Source of the DNA: Pseudophaeobacter arcticus DSM 23566
GTDB taxonomy: Bacteria > Pseudomonadota > Alphaproteobacteria > Rhodobacterales > Rhodobacteraceae
Reading direction: 5' to 3'
DNA: 64,000 nt
Assembly (NCBI RefSeq): GCF_000473205.1
Contig: NZ_KI421507.1
Coordinates: forward strand, 3,953,057 to 4,017,056
The translations under genes and the position numbers were made by a program. The notes beneath the pieces are model-generated. The model made no database searches, was not told the DNA's origin, and saw only the letters and a program-made list of their open reading frames with translations. Positions 25,290-35,858 of the stretch are shown here, in pieces; position 1 is the first letter of the stretch; each line of letters starts with the position of its first letter.

Positions 25290-27566
25290 ATGACAATCCA
25301 AGGAACGTCTGGGCAAGAAAAGCTAGGTAGCGGTTCTCTTGCCCAACACCATGTCCGGTATAGCGAGGACGGGCTGTTCCTGCGCTATGTGCGTGGCCAG
25401 ATGAGGGTGTTTTGGCCGCGCCTGGCCTTTATTGCTCTGGTGTCTCTGGCGCTGGCGGGGCTTGCCTCGCCGATGGCTGGGTTGGCAGGCATGTTGATCG
25501 CCGGTACCGCCGAGGTGATAGATGGCACATTTATGCGCTATGCCTATCGCAGGCTAAAGGCAGGGGCTCCCAGTCGGGGATTGCGTCGCATCAGCGCGGT
25601 GACTGGCCTGCTGCAGGGCATTGGCATATTTCTCGGCGCGGCGACCCCCTATTGGGTGGGGACACTGTTTGACGGGGCCAGCCTGGCTGAAATAGATCCG
25701 CTTTTTGCAATGAGCGTTTTGGCGGGGGCGGCGATAAATGCGGGTTTGCTCATGCCCTACAATGTGCCGGCAACGGTGGCCCGTCTGAGTGTCTATACTC
25801 TGGCGCCCTATGTTTTGATGTTCAGTGGTGACGCCGTTCTTGACCAAATGGAATTTCAACTGCGTCTCGGAGGATTGGTGATCCTTGATGGGACGCTGCT
25901 TTGGTATTTGCATTTTGTCACCCGCAGTTTCGCCCGCACACGCAGTATCTTGTTGACCCAGGCTTTGCAGCAGCAGGAACTGGAGGGGGCATATGAGCGC
26001 TTGTTGGAACAACAGGTTGAAGCCAAACGACTGGCCTTGGTGGCGCGACATGCCAACGACAGTGTTCTTCTCATCGACCAGAACAACAAGGTACAATGGG
26101 CAAACGAGGCCTTTACCCGGCTGACGGGATATAGCTTTGATGAAATTCAGGGCCGAGAGCCCGGGGACCTGTTGAACCACCCAGACACAAACCCGGAGGC
26201 TCTCGAGCAAATTCTGGAGGGGCGGCGGACTGCGCAGCCCATTAGGATGGAGATCCTGAACCGGCACAAGGATGGGCAGGACATCTGGCTGGAGACCAAC
26301 CAGGTTCCGATACGCGATGGCCCCGGGGGGAAGATGTCCTACATTGCCATCGAACGCGACATAACGGTGGCCAAACATAATGCGCAGCAACTCGAAGAAG
26401 CCCGTCAGGCAGCCGAAGAAGGAGGCCGCGCCAAATCGGATTTCCTGGCCACGATGAGCCACGAAATTCGCACCCCGATGAATGGCGTCATCGGTATGGC
26501 ACAGCTGTTGGAAGAAACGGATCTGGATACCGATCAAAAGCTCTATACCAACACGATTCTCAGCTCAGCCAGAACCTTGTTGGCGTTGATCAACGACATT
26601 CTGGATCTGTCAAAGCTGGATGCTGGTCAGATTACGATAAACCCCTGTGATTTTGACCTGCACCAGTGTTTTGACGAGACAATCCGACTGCTGCGTACCC
26701 AGGCCGAAACCAAGGGGCTGGTCCTGGATGTCGAGCGCGATGCGGATTTGCCCCGCTACCTGCATGGCGACGATCACCGGCTGCGCCAAATTCTGAACAA
26801 CCTGGTTGGGAATGCGATCAAGTTCACTGAAAAGGGCAGGGTCAAGGTGACGGTGGAGTCCGAGCCTGCAATCGGCGGTGGGGTGATGCTGAATTGTGCA
26901 ATCATTGACACCGGCATTGGCATCCCAAAGGAAATGCTCACCGGCATTTTTGAACGGTTCTCGCAGGCGGACGCGGCCATCAGCCGTCGTTTCGGCGGCT
27001 CCGGGCTTGGGTTGGCGATTTCCAGGCGCTTGGCCGAGGCCATGAACGGGCGCATTACCGTAACGTCGGAAATCGACTCGGGGTCTTGTTTCACCCTTAG
27101 CCTGCCTTTTGCCTTGGCCAACCCTGCTGACATGAGTGTTGTGCCAGCCCCTGAGGGGACGGGGCACCACGACGGGCTGTCGGGGGTGCGGGTGCTGGTG
27201 GCCGAGGACAACCGGGTCAATCGACTGTTGATCCAGAAATTCCTGAAAAAGACAGCTCTGGAGCTGGAATTTGCCCATGATGGTTCCGAGGCGGTAGACA
27301 AGGCAAAATCATTCAAGCCGGATATCATCTTGATGGATGTCAGCATGCCGGTCATGGACGGGTTGGAGGCGACGCGGATCATCCGTTCCTGGGGACAGCC
27401 GCAGCCGGCGATCATCGCCCTGACCGCAAATGCATTTGATACCGATCGCGAGGACTGTCTGGCGGCTGGCATGAATGAATTTGTCACCAAGCCGATTTCC
27501 AGAAGCCAGCTTTTGGATGTTCTGGCCACTTTTTCCGAGATCCAGCGGGTGCAACTGACAGGATGA
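25290..27566 (+). CDS. Membrane-bound hybrid histidine kinase (PAS, HisKA, HATPase, receiver)
   Basis: 758 residues. Residues about 42-215 hold five or six hydrophobic helices with short loops. A coiled segment leads into a PAS/PAC domain (about 250-360; WANEAFTRLTGYSFDEIQG). The phospho-acceptor is H391 in [11 protein letters not shown]. ATPase boxes are NLVGNAIKFTEKG, DTGIGIPKEM and GGSGLGLAIS. The C-terminal receiver has D683 in ILMDVSMPVMDG and the later lysine in EFVTKPIS. No response regulator or phosphotransfer gene is adjacent. It sits between pncA and pncB on the same strand. The input signal is unknown; a membrane or redox signal is possible. Confidence 0.93.
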   Translation: MTIQGTSGQEKLGSGSLAQHHVRYSEDGLFLRYVRGQMRVFWPRLAFIALVSLALAGLASPMAGLAGMLIAGTAEVIDGTFMRYAYRRLKAGAPSRGLRRISAVTGLLQGIGIFLGAATPYWVGTLFDGASLAEIDPLFAMSVLAGAAINAGLLMPYNVPATVARLSVYTLAPYVLMFSGDAVLDQMEFQLRLGGLVILDGTLLWYLHFVTRSFARTRSILLTQALQQQELEGAYERLLEQQVEAKRLALVARHANDSVLLIDQNNKVQWANEAFTRLTGYSFDEIQGREPGDLLNHPDTNPEALEQILEGRRTAQPIRMEILNRHKDGQDIWLETNQVPIRDGPGGKMSYIAIERDITVAKHNAQQLEEARQAAEEGGRAKSDFLATMSHEIRTPMNGVIGMAQLLEETDLDTDQKLYTNTILSSARTLLALINDILDLSKLDAGQITINPCDFDLHQCFDETIRLLRTQAETKGLVLDVERDADLPRYLHGDDHRLRQILNNLVGNAIKFTEKGRVKVTVESEPAIGGGVMLNCAIIDTGIGIPKEMLTGIFERFSQADAAISRRFGGSGLGLAISRRLAEAMNGRITVTSEIDSGSCFTLSLPFALANPADMSVVPAPEGTGHHDGLSGVRVLVAEDNRVNRLLIQKFLKKTALELEFAHDGSEAVDKAKSFKPDIILMDVSMPVMDGLEATRIIRSWGQPQPAIIALTANAFDTDREDCLAAGMNEFVTKPISRSQLLDVLATFSEIQRVQLTG

Positions 27567-27685
27567 GCCCGACCTGGCACTGAGTGCTGGCTGTCTGCTC
27601 TCGCAGGGGCTGCCGCTCTGGCCGGGCGCTGACCCTGCCTTGCTCTGGCTGGCCGCCTGTCCTATCAAGTCGTGACCCAACTTGC

Positions 27686-28987
27686 ATGAGGCCGCCGGTG
27701 GATATCGCAACCCGAGTCTACAATCACAAATGGAAGATCGATCCGATCATCCGGTCGCTGATTGATACGGACTTTTACAAACTGCTGATGTGCCAATCAG
27801 TCTTCCGCAACAAGCCGGAGACCGAGGTCACATTCTCGCTGATCAATCGGACGACATCGGTGCCGCTGGCCCGGCTGATCGACGAGGGAGAGCTGCGTGA
27901 GCAGCTGGATCATATCCGCTCTTTGTCGCTGTCGCGTGGCGAAAGCACCTGGCTGCGCGGCAATACCTTTTATGGCAAACGCCAGATGTTCCGTTCGGAC
28001 TTTATGGAATGGTTCGAAAACCTGCGCCTGCCGGCCTATCATCTGGAACGCATCGGCGATCAGTATGAGCTGACCTTTGAAGGCAAATGGCACGAGGTCA
28101 TGCTCTGGGAGATTTCTGCCCTGGCGGTGCTGATGGAGCTGCGCTCGCGGGCGGTGCTGAACGACATGGGCCGGTTTGAATTGCAGGTGCTTTATGCCCG
28201 CGCCATGACGCGGGTCTGGGAAAAAATCGAGCGCCTGCGCGATATCGACGGGCTGAGCATTGCGGATTTTGGCACCCGCCGCCGCCACGGGTTCCTCTGG
28301 CAGGACTGGTGCGTGCAGGCGATGCGCGAAGGGCTGGGAAGCAAATTCACCGGCACCTCGAACTGTCTGATCGCCATGCGGCGCGAGGTCGAGGCGATTG
28401 GCACCAATGCCCATGAGCTGCCGATGGTCTATTCCGCCCTGGCGGCGGATGATGCGGCCTTGGCCCGGGCACCTTATGATGTGCTGTCGGATTGGCATGA
28501 GGAACATGACGGCAATCTTCGCATCATCCTGCCCGACACCTACGGCACCCAGGGCTTTCTGGACCATGCGCCGGACTGGCTGGCAGGCTGGACCGGGATT
28601 CGCATCGACAGCGGCGACCCGGCTGCCGGGGCCGAGGTGGCAATCAAATGGTGGCAGGAGCGCGGCGAAGATCCGCTGCAAAAACGGGTGATATTCTCGG
28701 ATGGTCTGGATGTTGATAAAATTGCCGAGCTGCACCACCAGTTTGCTGGTCGGACCAAGATTTCCTTTGGTTGGGGCACCTTGCTGACCAATGATTTTCG
28801 CGGGCTTGTACCGGCGGATGCCTTGGCGCCTTTCTCGCTGGTATGCAAGGCGGTGTCTGCCAATGGCCGGCCCACAGTGAAACTGTCGGATAACCCGGAA
28901 AAGGCCATGGGCCCGGCGGATGAAATCGCCCGCTACAAACGTGTTTTTGAGGTTGGCGCACAAGACCGCCAGGAAGTGATCGTCTGA
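27686..28987 (+). CDS. pncB: Nicotinate phosphoribosyltransferase
   Basis: 433 residues. SLIDTDFYKLLMCQSVF, FGTRRRHGF (catalytic-loop His region), TGTSNCLIA and FGWGTLLTNDF are standard PncB motifs. It joins nicotinate to PRPP to make nicotinate mononucleotide, the committed step of the Preiss-Handler branch of NAD salvage. The start is uncertain: the ATG at 27686 has no clear ribosome site, while an in-frame GTG at 27698 (VDIATRV) has GAGG 6 bases upstream and may be the true start. The frame is open to 27584 but not family-like there. Confidence 0.95.
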   Translation: MRPPVDIATRVYNHKWKIDPIIRSLIDTDFYKLLMCQSVFRNKPETEVTFSLINRTTSVPLARLIDEGELREQLDHIRSLSLSRGESTWLRGNTFYGKRQMFRSDFMEWFENLRLPAYHLERIGDQYELTFEGKWHEVMLWEISALAVLMELRSRAVLNDMGRFELQVLYARAMTRVWEKIERLRDIDGLSIADFGTRRRHGFLWQDWCVQAMREGLGSKFTGTSNCLIAMRREVEAIGTNAHELPMVYSALAADDAALARAPYDVLSDWHEEHDGNLRIILPDTYGTQGFLDHAPDWLAGWTGIRIDSGDPAAGAEVAIKWWQERGEDPLQKRVIFSDGLDVDKIAELHHQFAGRTKISFGWGTLLTNDFRGLVPADALAPFSLVCKAVSANGRPTVKLSDNPEKAMGPADEIARYKRVFEVGAQDRQEVIV

Positions 28988-29146
28988 GTGATTTGGTGAG
29001 GCCCGGCAGCAGCTGTTTTTGGCAACAGACCAATGCCTGCCAAGCAAACAAAATCGACCTTGGTTCAGGGCAGCCAGATACATACAGTATCAAGTTCAAG
29101 ACATCAGGGTGGATGCCGGGCAGGTTTGCATAGACAGGACGTTGGA

Positions 29147-29842
29147 TTGAAAACTGCATTGTCTTTTGCCGTTCTGGCATTCTGGATCAGCGCTTGGTTT
29201 CCGACGTCATTGGACAGATGGGCCGTTGTCTTCGCGGCTTGCTGCTTTCTTGGGCTAATCACCGCCCTTCTGTTTCAAAGACCACTTGAGAAACACCTTT
29301 GGGTCGCGAAGATTTTGCGGCTGCTGGCAGGTTTCGTGCTGATTGGCGGGGGGCTGTTCGCATTTCTGGCAGGTGCCGTTGGGACATCCGCAGAGGGATC
29401 AATCACCCTGTTTTTCGTCATCGGACTAGCGGGCTATCTATATATGCTTTCTGTTTTTTTGACCCGCAGGCAAACTGCCGGTCGTTGTCTCGGACTCGGG
29501 CCCGGCAGCTTGGTGCTGTGCCTTCTCGGAAGCTGGTCCTGGGCGTCAGCCCTGTCGATGCAGGCCCATCGCGGAGCGTTTGGAGATAGCAAGAGTGCCT
29601 GTATTATTGTGCCTGACGGCCTTTATTATGACACGGAACTCACCTCTCTCTGGGACATGCGTCTTGCCGAGATCTTGTCGAATAGAACAGGCCCGACGGG
29701 CACTGTCATTCTGAACTATCACGCCGTCCTCGTTGTGCCGAAAGAAGAGCAAACAGAGATTTACAACTGGTCAAAAAGATGGATGCGCTTTGAGGCTCTC
29801 GACCTGAAACGCAATCCATATCTGCCGACTGACTGTCCGTAA
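29147..29842 (+). CDS. Unrecognised five-helix membrane protein
   Basis: I do not recognise this protein. From the TTG at 29147 it has 231 residues, starting with a Lys and a hydrophobic helix (KTALSFAVLAFWISAWF). Four more helices follow, then a soluble tail of about 80 residues (SACIIVPDGLYYDTELTSLW) ending NPYLPTDCP. AGGA lies 7 bases before the TTG. An ATG at 29033 would add 38 polar residues that look non-coding. Base composition is less GC-rich than neighbouring genes. It is on the same strand as pncB, about 160 bases behind it, so it may be co-transcribed. The start and function are uncertain. Confidence 0.6.
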   Translation: MKTALSFAVLAFWISAWFPTSLDRWAVVFAACCFLGLITALLFQRPLEKHLWVAKILRLLAGFVLIGGGLFAFLAGAVGTSAEGSITLFFVIGLAGYLYMLSVFLTRRQTAGRCLGLGPGSLVLCLLGSWSWASALSMQAHRGAFGDSKSACIIVPDGLYYDTELTSLWDMRLAEILSNRTGPTGTVILNYHAVLVVPKEEQTEIYNWSKRWMRFEALDLKRNPYLPTDCP

Positions 29843-29945
29843 AACCGGGCCCATTTCTGTGGTTTGCGGCGGCTGCACCTTCTGCTGCAATGGCTTGCCA
29901 CCTGCGAGGCCCCTTGCATGAAAAAAACCAGCTTTCCAATTGGGA

Positions 29946-29978
29946 CGGGCAGGCCGCGCCAAAGGCGCGGCCTGCCCG
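29946..29978. terminator. Very strong hairpin between convergent genes
   Basis: Perfect 15-bp arms CGGGCAGGCCGCGCC and GGCGCGGCCTGCCCG around an AAA loop. It lies between the membrane-protein gene (plus) and the aldehyde dehydrogenase (minus), so it can serve as a bidirectional terminator. The rest of the gap to 30066 holds another short GC-rich dyad (GCGACGCGC/GCGCGGCGC) and no gene. Confidence 0.75.
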
Positions 29979-30066
29979 GGGCGACGCGCTTGCGCGGCGC
30001 AAAACCTCTGATATGGGCGCCGAACCGCCTTGCGGGTAAAAGAGCGGCGCCCCCCGCCCCGTGGTC

Positions 30067-31554
30067 TTAGCCGTGATGGGCGGCCACGGTTTTCAGCTGG
30101 GAAAAGCCATAGAGTGCCTCAAAGCCCTTTTCGCGGCCATGGCCGGATTTGCCCACGCCGCCAAAGGGGAGCTCTGCCCCGCCGCCGGCACCGTAGTTGT
30201 TGAGGAACACCTGTCCGGCCCGCAGTTTTTTGGCCAGCCGCATCTGGCGGGCGCCATCGCGGCTCCAGACGCTGGCAACCAGGCCAAACTCGGTGGAATT
30301 GGCGATCTGGACGGCCTCTTCTTCGGTGTCAAAGGGGATGAGCACCTGCACCGGGCCAAAGATTTCCTGCTGCGCCAGGGCGTGATCGGCGGGCACATCG
30401 GCAAACAGGGTTGGGCGGACGTAGGCGCCGGTCTCTGGCGCGCCGTCAACGATGCGTCCCTGGGCTGCCAGTTGCAGATCTGCACCCTTGGCAAGGAAGC
30501 CCTCGACGATCTCTTTCTGTCGGTTTGAAATCAGTGGCCCAAGGCGCAGATCCTCGCCGGCCGGGCCAACGGTCAACTCGTCATAGGCTGCGGCCATGCG
30601 GGCCTTTACGATCTCATAAACGCCGCGCTGCACCAGAATGCGCGAAGAGGCAGAGCAGGTCTGCCCGGCGTTCTGAATGCCGGCATTGACCAAAAACGGC
30701 AGCGCCGCGTCCAGATCGGCGTCGTCAAACACCAGTTGTGGGGATTTGCCGCCCAGCTCCAGTGTCACCGGCACCACGTTCTTGCCTGCGGATTGCTGCA
30801 CCAGCGCGCCGGTGGCCACCGATCCGGTAAAGGAGATATGATGCACCCGCGGGTGCGCTGTCAGCGCAGCACCTGCCTCGGCACCAATACCGGGCACCAC
30901 GTTCAGCGCCCCGGCAGGCAGCCCGGCTTCCTGGGCGATATGGGCAAAGGCCAGCGCCGTCAGGCAGGCCTCTTCCGCTGGTTTCAGCACGCAGGCATTG
31001 CCCATGGTCAGCGCCGCCCCAACCGAGCGGCCGATGATCTGCATCGGATAGTTCCAGGGCACGATATGGCCGGTGACGCCATGCGGTTCGCGCAGGGTAT
31101 AGACGGTGTAGCCCTCCAGGTAGGGAATGGTCTCGCCGTGCACTTTGTCCGCGGCCCCACCGTAGAATTCGCAATAGCGTGCCAGAGCCACGGCATCGGC
31201 GCGCGCCTGGGTCAGAGGCTTGCCAACGTCGCGCACTTCCAGCGCGGCCAGGTCATCCACCCGTTCCAGCACCAGCTGGCCAATACGGGTCAGGATGCGG
31301 CCGCGTTCCAGCGCGGTCATCCGGCCCCAGTCCCCGGCGAGCGCCGCTTCGGCGGCCTCAACGGCGGCCTCAATATCAGGAGCACCGCCACGGGCGATCT
31401 GGCACAGGTCCGACCCATCCGAAGGATCCACCAGTGTCAGCGTTTCGCCAGCGGATGCAGGGCGCCAGGTGCCCCCAATCAGGCAAAGGCTCGGGTTGAA
31501 CCAAATTGGGTTTGCGTCAGCTGTTTTTGTGTCTGGCATCTGTGGGTTAGGCAT
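30067..31554 (-). CDS. NAD(P)-dependent aldehyde dehydrogenase
   Basis: 495 residues with the complete ALDH core: VPWNYPMQIIGRSVG, FTGSVATG, the general base in TLELGGKSP, and the nucleophile Cys in NAGQTCSASSRIL, ending EKGFEALYGFSQLKTV. I start at the ATG at 31554, which has AGGA 7-8 bases upstream and overlaps the acetyltransferase stop by 8 bases; a frame to 31575 is open. It is the last gene of the ABC-transporter operon, so it probably oxidises an aldehyde derived from the imported solute. Similar in feel to betaine/aminobutyraldehyde-type enzymes; substrate not assignable. Confidence 0.93.
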   Translation of the reverse strand: MPNPQMPDTKTADANPIWFNPSLCLIGGTWRPASAGETLTLVDPSDGSDLCQIARGGAPDIEAAVEAAEAALAGDWGRMTALERGRILTRIGQLVLERVDDLAALEVRDVGKPLTQARADAVALARYCEFYGGAADKVHGETIPYLEGYTVYTLREPHGVTGHIVPWNYPMQIIGRSVGAALTMGNACVLKPAEEACLTALAFAHIAQEAGLPAGALNVVPGIGAEAGAALTAHPRVHHISFTGSVATGALVQQSAGKNVVPVTLELGGKSPQLVFDDADLDAALPFLVNAGIQNAGQTCSASSRILVQRGVYEIVKARMAAAYDELTVGPAGEDLRLGPLISNRQKEIVEGFLAKGADLQLAAQGRIVDGAPETGAYVRPTLFADVPADHALAQQEIFGPVQVLIPFDTEEEAVQIANSTEFGLVASVWSRDGARQMRLAKKLRAGQVFLNNYGAGGGAELPFGGVGKSGHGREKGFEALYGFSQLKTVAAHHG

Positions 31555-32016
31555 TATTGGGTCCTGCAATATCAAATGTGTAGCTTTTGGTCTGATGGTC
31601 GGTGAAGGGAGCGCCGGTTTGCAGGGCGCTGAGGCCGGGTACCAGGCTGAGACAGGTGCCCCAAAAGGCAGCGGCCTGCGGTGATCGTTCAGAGATGCCC
31701 ATGCGCCAACGTCCGGGAAACTCTTGCAGGATCAGGCTGGCGGCCTCTTGCCCGTAGCCCTGGCGGCGATACTGCGGCACAATCAAGAACTCTGACAGCT
31801 CGCGGCGATCATCCGGCAGGTTCAGCACCAGGGCAAAGCCAATGCGGGCTGACGCCTGATGCAGCCAAAAGGCGGTGACATCCCTGCGGTTCAGCATCTG
31901 CTCCGCCCGCTTGACCGGATCAATTGGCGCGCCGGGCGCCACCTCGTGGAAATAGGGCGCCAGTACCGAGGCAAGGATTGTTTGCTCTCGGGGCAGGATC
32001 AAAGACAGTGAGACCA

Positions 32017-32017
<1 letters not shown>
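31547..32017 (-). CDS. GNAT-family N-acetyltransferase
   Basis: 156 residues. The acetyl-CoA site is in FLIVPQYRRQGYGQEAASLIL (R/Q-x-x-G-x-G pattern RRQGYG); the remaining strands fit the GNAT fold. The start is GTG, sharing its first base with the TAG stop of the ATPase gene (TAGTG), and the end overlaps the ALDH gene by 8 bases. It should acetylate an amine, perhaps the imported substrate or a derivative. No closer assignment possible. Confidence 0.85.
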
Positions 32018-33608
<1,591 letters not shown>

Positions 33609-33609
<1 letters not shown>

Positions 33610-34421
33610 CAGCGTGCCAGCCTCAGTTTGGGGTCAAGCCAGTCGCGCAGACCGTCTCCCATCAGGTTGAGTCCCAGCACGGTAATCACAATGGCAGAGC
33701 CGGGAATAAGGGCAAGATGGGGGGCAAAGCTCACCATGGTCTGGGCATCCGCCAGCATGCGGCCCCAGCTGGGGGTGGGCGGTTGCGCGCCAAGCCCGAC
33801 ATAGGACAGACCCGCCTCGGCCAGAATGCCAAGCGAGAACTGAATGGTGCCCTGGACAATCAGCAGGTTGGCGATATTGGGTAGGATATGTTCGCCCGAT
33901 ATGCGCGCCGCCCCCTTGCCCGCGACCCGCGCGGCCATGATGAATTCACGCTCCCACAGCGACAGGGCCGCGCCCCGGGTGATGCGGGCAAAGACGGGGA
34001 TGTTGAATATGCCGATGGCGGCAATGGCATTGATGGCACCGGCGCCAAAAATGGCGGTGATCAGGATGGCAATCACCAAGGACGGGAAGGCAAACACCAG
34101 ATCATTGGCCCGCATGATGATCTCATCCAGCCAGCTGCCCTTGTTGGCGGCGGCGGCGAGCCCCAGCGGCACCCCCAGCCCCATGCCGATGCCCACAGCC
34201 ACCAGGGCCACGGCGATTGAGGTCCGCGCGCCGACCATGATCATCGAGAAGATGTCGCGACCAAAGTGATCGGTGCCCAGCCAATGGGTGCCATTGGGCT
34301 GTTGCAGCTTGGCGGGGATATCCATCGCCGCATGATCAAAGGGCGTCCAGATAAACGAGACCAAAGCCGCCAGCACGACAAGTGAGGAGAGCAGGCAGCC
34401 CAGGAAAAGATTGCGGCTCAT
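33609..34421 (-). CDS. ABC transporter permease, DppC type
   Basis: 270 residues. The N-terminal helix (LFLGCLLSSLVVLAALVSF) is followed by the DppC marker GTDHFGRDIFSMIMVGARTS, five more helices and the EAA-type loop RITRGAALSLWEREFIMAARV. GLSYVGLGAQPPTPSWG is also typical. The start at 34421 overlaps the DppB-type gene by 4 bases (ATGA); the frame is open further upstream, inside that gene, without family similarity. It forms the channel with the DppB-type subunit. Confidence 0.94.
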
Positions 34422-35365
34422 GTGCGGCTCCTCAGACGGGGGTCGACCAGCGCATAGGCAAGATCGACCAGAAAGTTCACTGTGATCACCGCAAAGACCA
34501 GGATCATCACGACCGATTCCACCACGATCAGATCGCGAGATGAAATCGCCTGAAACACCAGCCGCCCCAGACCGGGCAGGAAGAACACCTGCTCGATAAT
34601 GATGGCGCCGGCCAGCAGAAAGGAAAACTGCAGGCCAATGATGGTCAGCACCGGGATCATCGCATTGCGCAAGCCATGGCGCCACAAAGCCTGACGGCGG
34701 GTCAGCCCCTTGGCGCGGGCGGTGCGCATGAAATCCTCGCCCAGAATATCCAACAGGGAGGATCGCATGACGCGGGCCAAAATTGCCGCCTGCGGCAGCG
34801 CCAGGGCGATGGCGGGCAGTGTCAGTGAGTGGATGGCGGCACCAAAGCCTTTGTCCCAACCGGCAAAACCGCCAGCCCCAAACCAGCGCAGGTTGATGGC
34901 AAAGATCAGCACCAGGATCATGGCAAACCAGAAATTGGGCACCGCAACGCCCAGCTGGGTGGCCCCCATCACGGCCATGTCACCGGCCTTGCCGCGACGT
35001 GCGGCGGCGTAGATCCCGGCGGGAAAGGCGATCAGCGTCGACAGCGTCAGCGCATATAGCGCCAGCGGCAGAGAGACCCACAGACGATCCGAAATCATGC
35101 CAGCCACAGGGGTGCGATAGGTATAGGACATGCCAAAATCGCCGCTCAGCAAGCCGCCCACCCAGGTGAGGTAGCGTTGCAGTTTGCCCTGATCCAGCCC
35201 CAGTTCGGTACGCAGGGCCGCGACGGTTTCAGGCTCGGCATTGATGCCAAGCATAAAGGACGCCGGGTCTCCCGGCGCAATTTCAATGACGAAGAAGATG
35301 ACAAGCGAGGCGACTGCGAGGCTGATCACCAGCGACATGCCGCGTTTCATAGCATAACGAATCAT
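34418..35365 (-). CDS. ABC transporter permease, DppB type
   Basis: 315 residues, six helices. Family signatures are VIFFVIEIAPGDPASFMLG near the N-terminus, the EAA-type loop ILGEDFMRTARAKGLTRRQA, and AIIIEQVFFLPGLGRLVF. The protein is the first permease of the peptide/nickel-type importer. It is 15 bases downstream of the cupin gene and overlaps the DppC-type gene. Confidence 0.94.
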   Translation of the reverse strand: MIRYAMKRGMSLVISLAVASLVIFFVIEIAPGDPASFMLGINAEPETVAALRTELGLDQGKLQRYLTWVGGLLSGDFGMSYTYRTPVAGMISDRLWVSLPLALYALTLSTLIAFPAGIYAAARRGKAGDMAVMGATQLGVAVPNFWFAMILVLIFAINLRWFGAGGFAGWDKGFGAAIHSLTLPAIALALPQAAILARVMRSSLLDILGEDFMRTARAKGLTRRQALWRHGLRNAMIPVLTIIGLQFSFLLAGAIIIEQVFFLPGLGRLVFQAISSRDLIVVESVVMILVFAVITVNFLVDLAYALVDPRLRSRT

Positions 35366-35380
35366 GGGTATTGGTCGCGC

Positions 35381-35788
35381 CTATTCGGGGTGGCGCAGAT
35401 AATCTGCGTCCGTGACATGTTCCAGCCAGTCGGCGGCCGAGCCATCCTGTTCTTCCTGCAGGGCCAGATGCACCATGCCCGTTTCGGGCGCGGCGCCGTG
35501 CCAGTGTTCCACACCGGGCGGGATCCAGATGGTATCGCCGGGATGCATCTGACGCGGCGCGCCGTCGCGCACCCCAACCAGGCCCAGGCCGCTGATGATC
35601 TGCAAAGTCTGACCCAGGGGATGGGTATGCCAGGCGGTGCGCGCACCAGGGGCAAAGCTCACCCGCAGGGCATTGATCCGGGCGGGGGCAGGGGCACTGA
35701 TAATCGGATCCATCCAGACCTCGCCGGTAAACCACTGTGCCGGGGCTTTGCGGCTGGGGCGACTGCCCGCCGGGTAAAGATCAATCAT
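35381..35788 (-). CDS. Small cupin, bacterial hydroxynitrile-lyase-like
   Basis: 135 residues, one cupin barrel. Metal ligands are in FAPGARTAWHTHPLGQTL (two His and the Gln) and GVEHWHG (His). The pattern WFTGEVWMDP near the N-terminus and WLEHVTDADY at the end closely recall the manganese cupins of the Granulicella hydroxynitrile-lyase group, whose natural role is mostly unknown. Start at 35788 (MIDLYPAG); a longer frame from 35827 would begin inside the hairpin after the binding-protein gene. A metal cupin between the binding protein and permease genes of an importer is unusual and hints that it acts on the imported compound. Confidence 0.85.
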   Translation of the reverse strand: MIDLYPAGSRPSRKAPAQWFTGEVWMDPIISAPAPARINALRVSFAPGARTAWHTHPLGQTLQIISGLGLVGVRDGAPRQMHPGDTIWIPPGVEHWHGAAPETGMVHLALQEEQDGSAADWLEHVTDADYLRHPE

Positions 35789-35814
35789 CGGTTTGGTCCT
35801 GAAATAAGAAAGCA

Positions 35815-35844
35815 TGCCGGGCGCCACAGTTGCGGCACCCGGCA
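35815..35844 (-). promoter_or_regulatory. Hairpin after the ABC binding-protein gene
   Basis: TGCCGGG (35815-35821) pairs with CCCGGCA (35838-35844), extended by GCC/GGC inside (35823-35825 with 35834-35836). It lies in the 70 bases between the binding-protein stop and the cupin start on the minus strand. Only a weak T-rich stretch follows (TTTCTTATTT), so partial termination or 3'-end protection is more likely than full termination. Confidence 0.65.
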
Positions 35845-35858
35845 GGTGGTCTGGTGGC

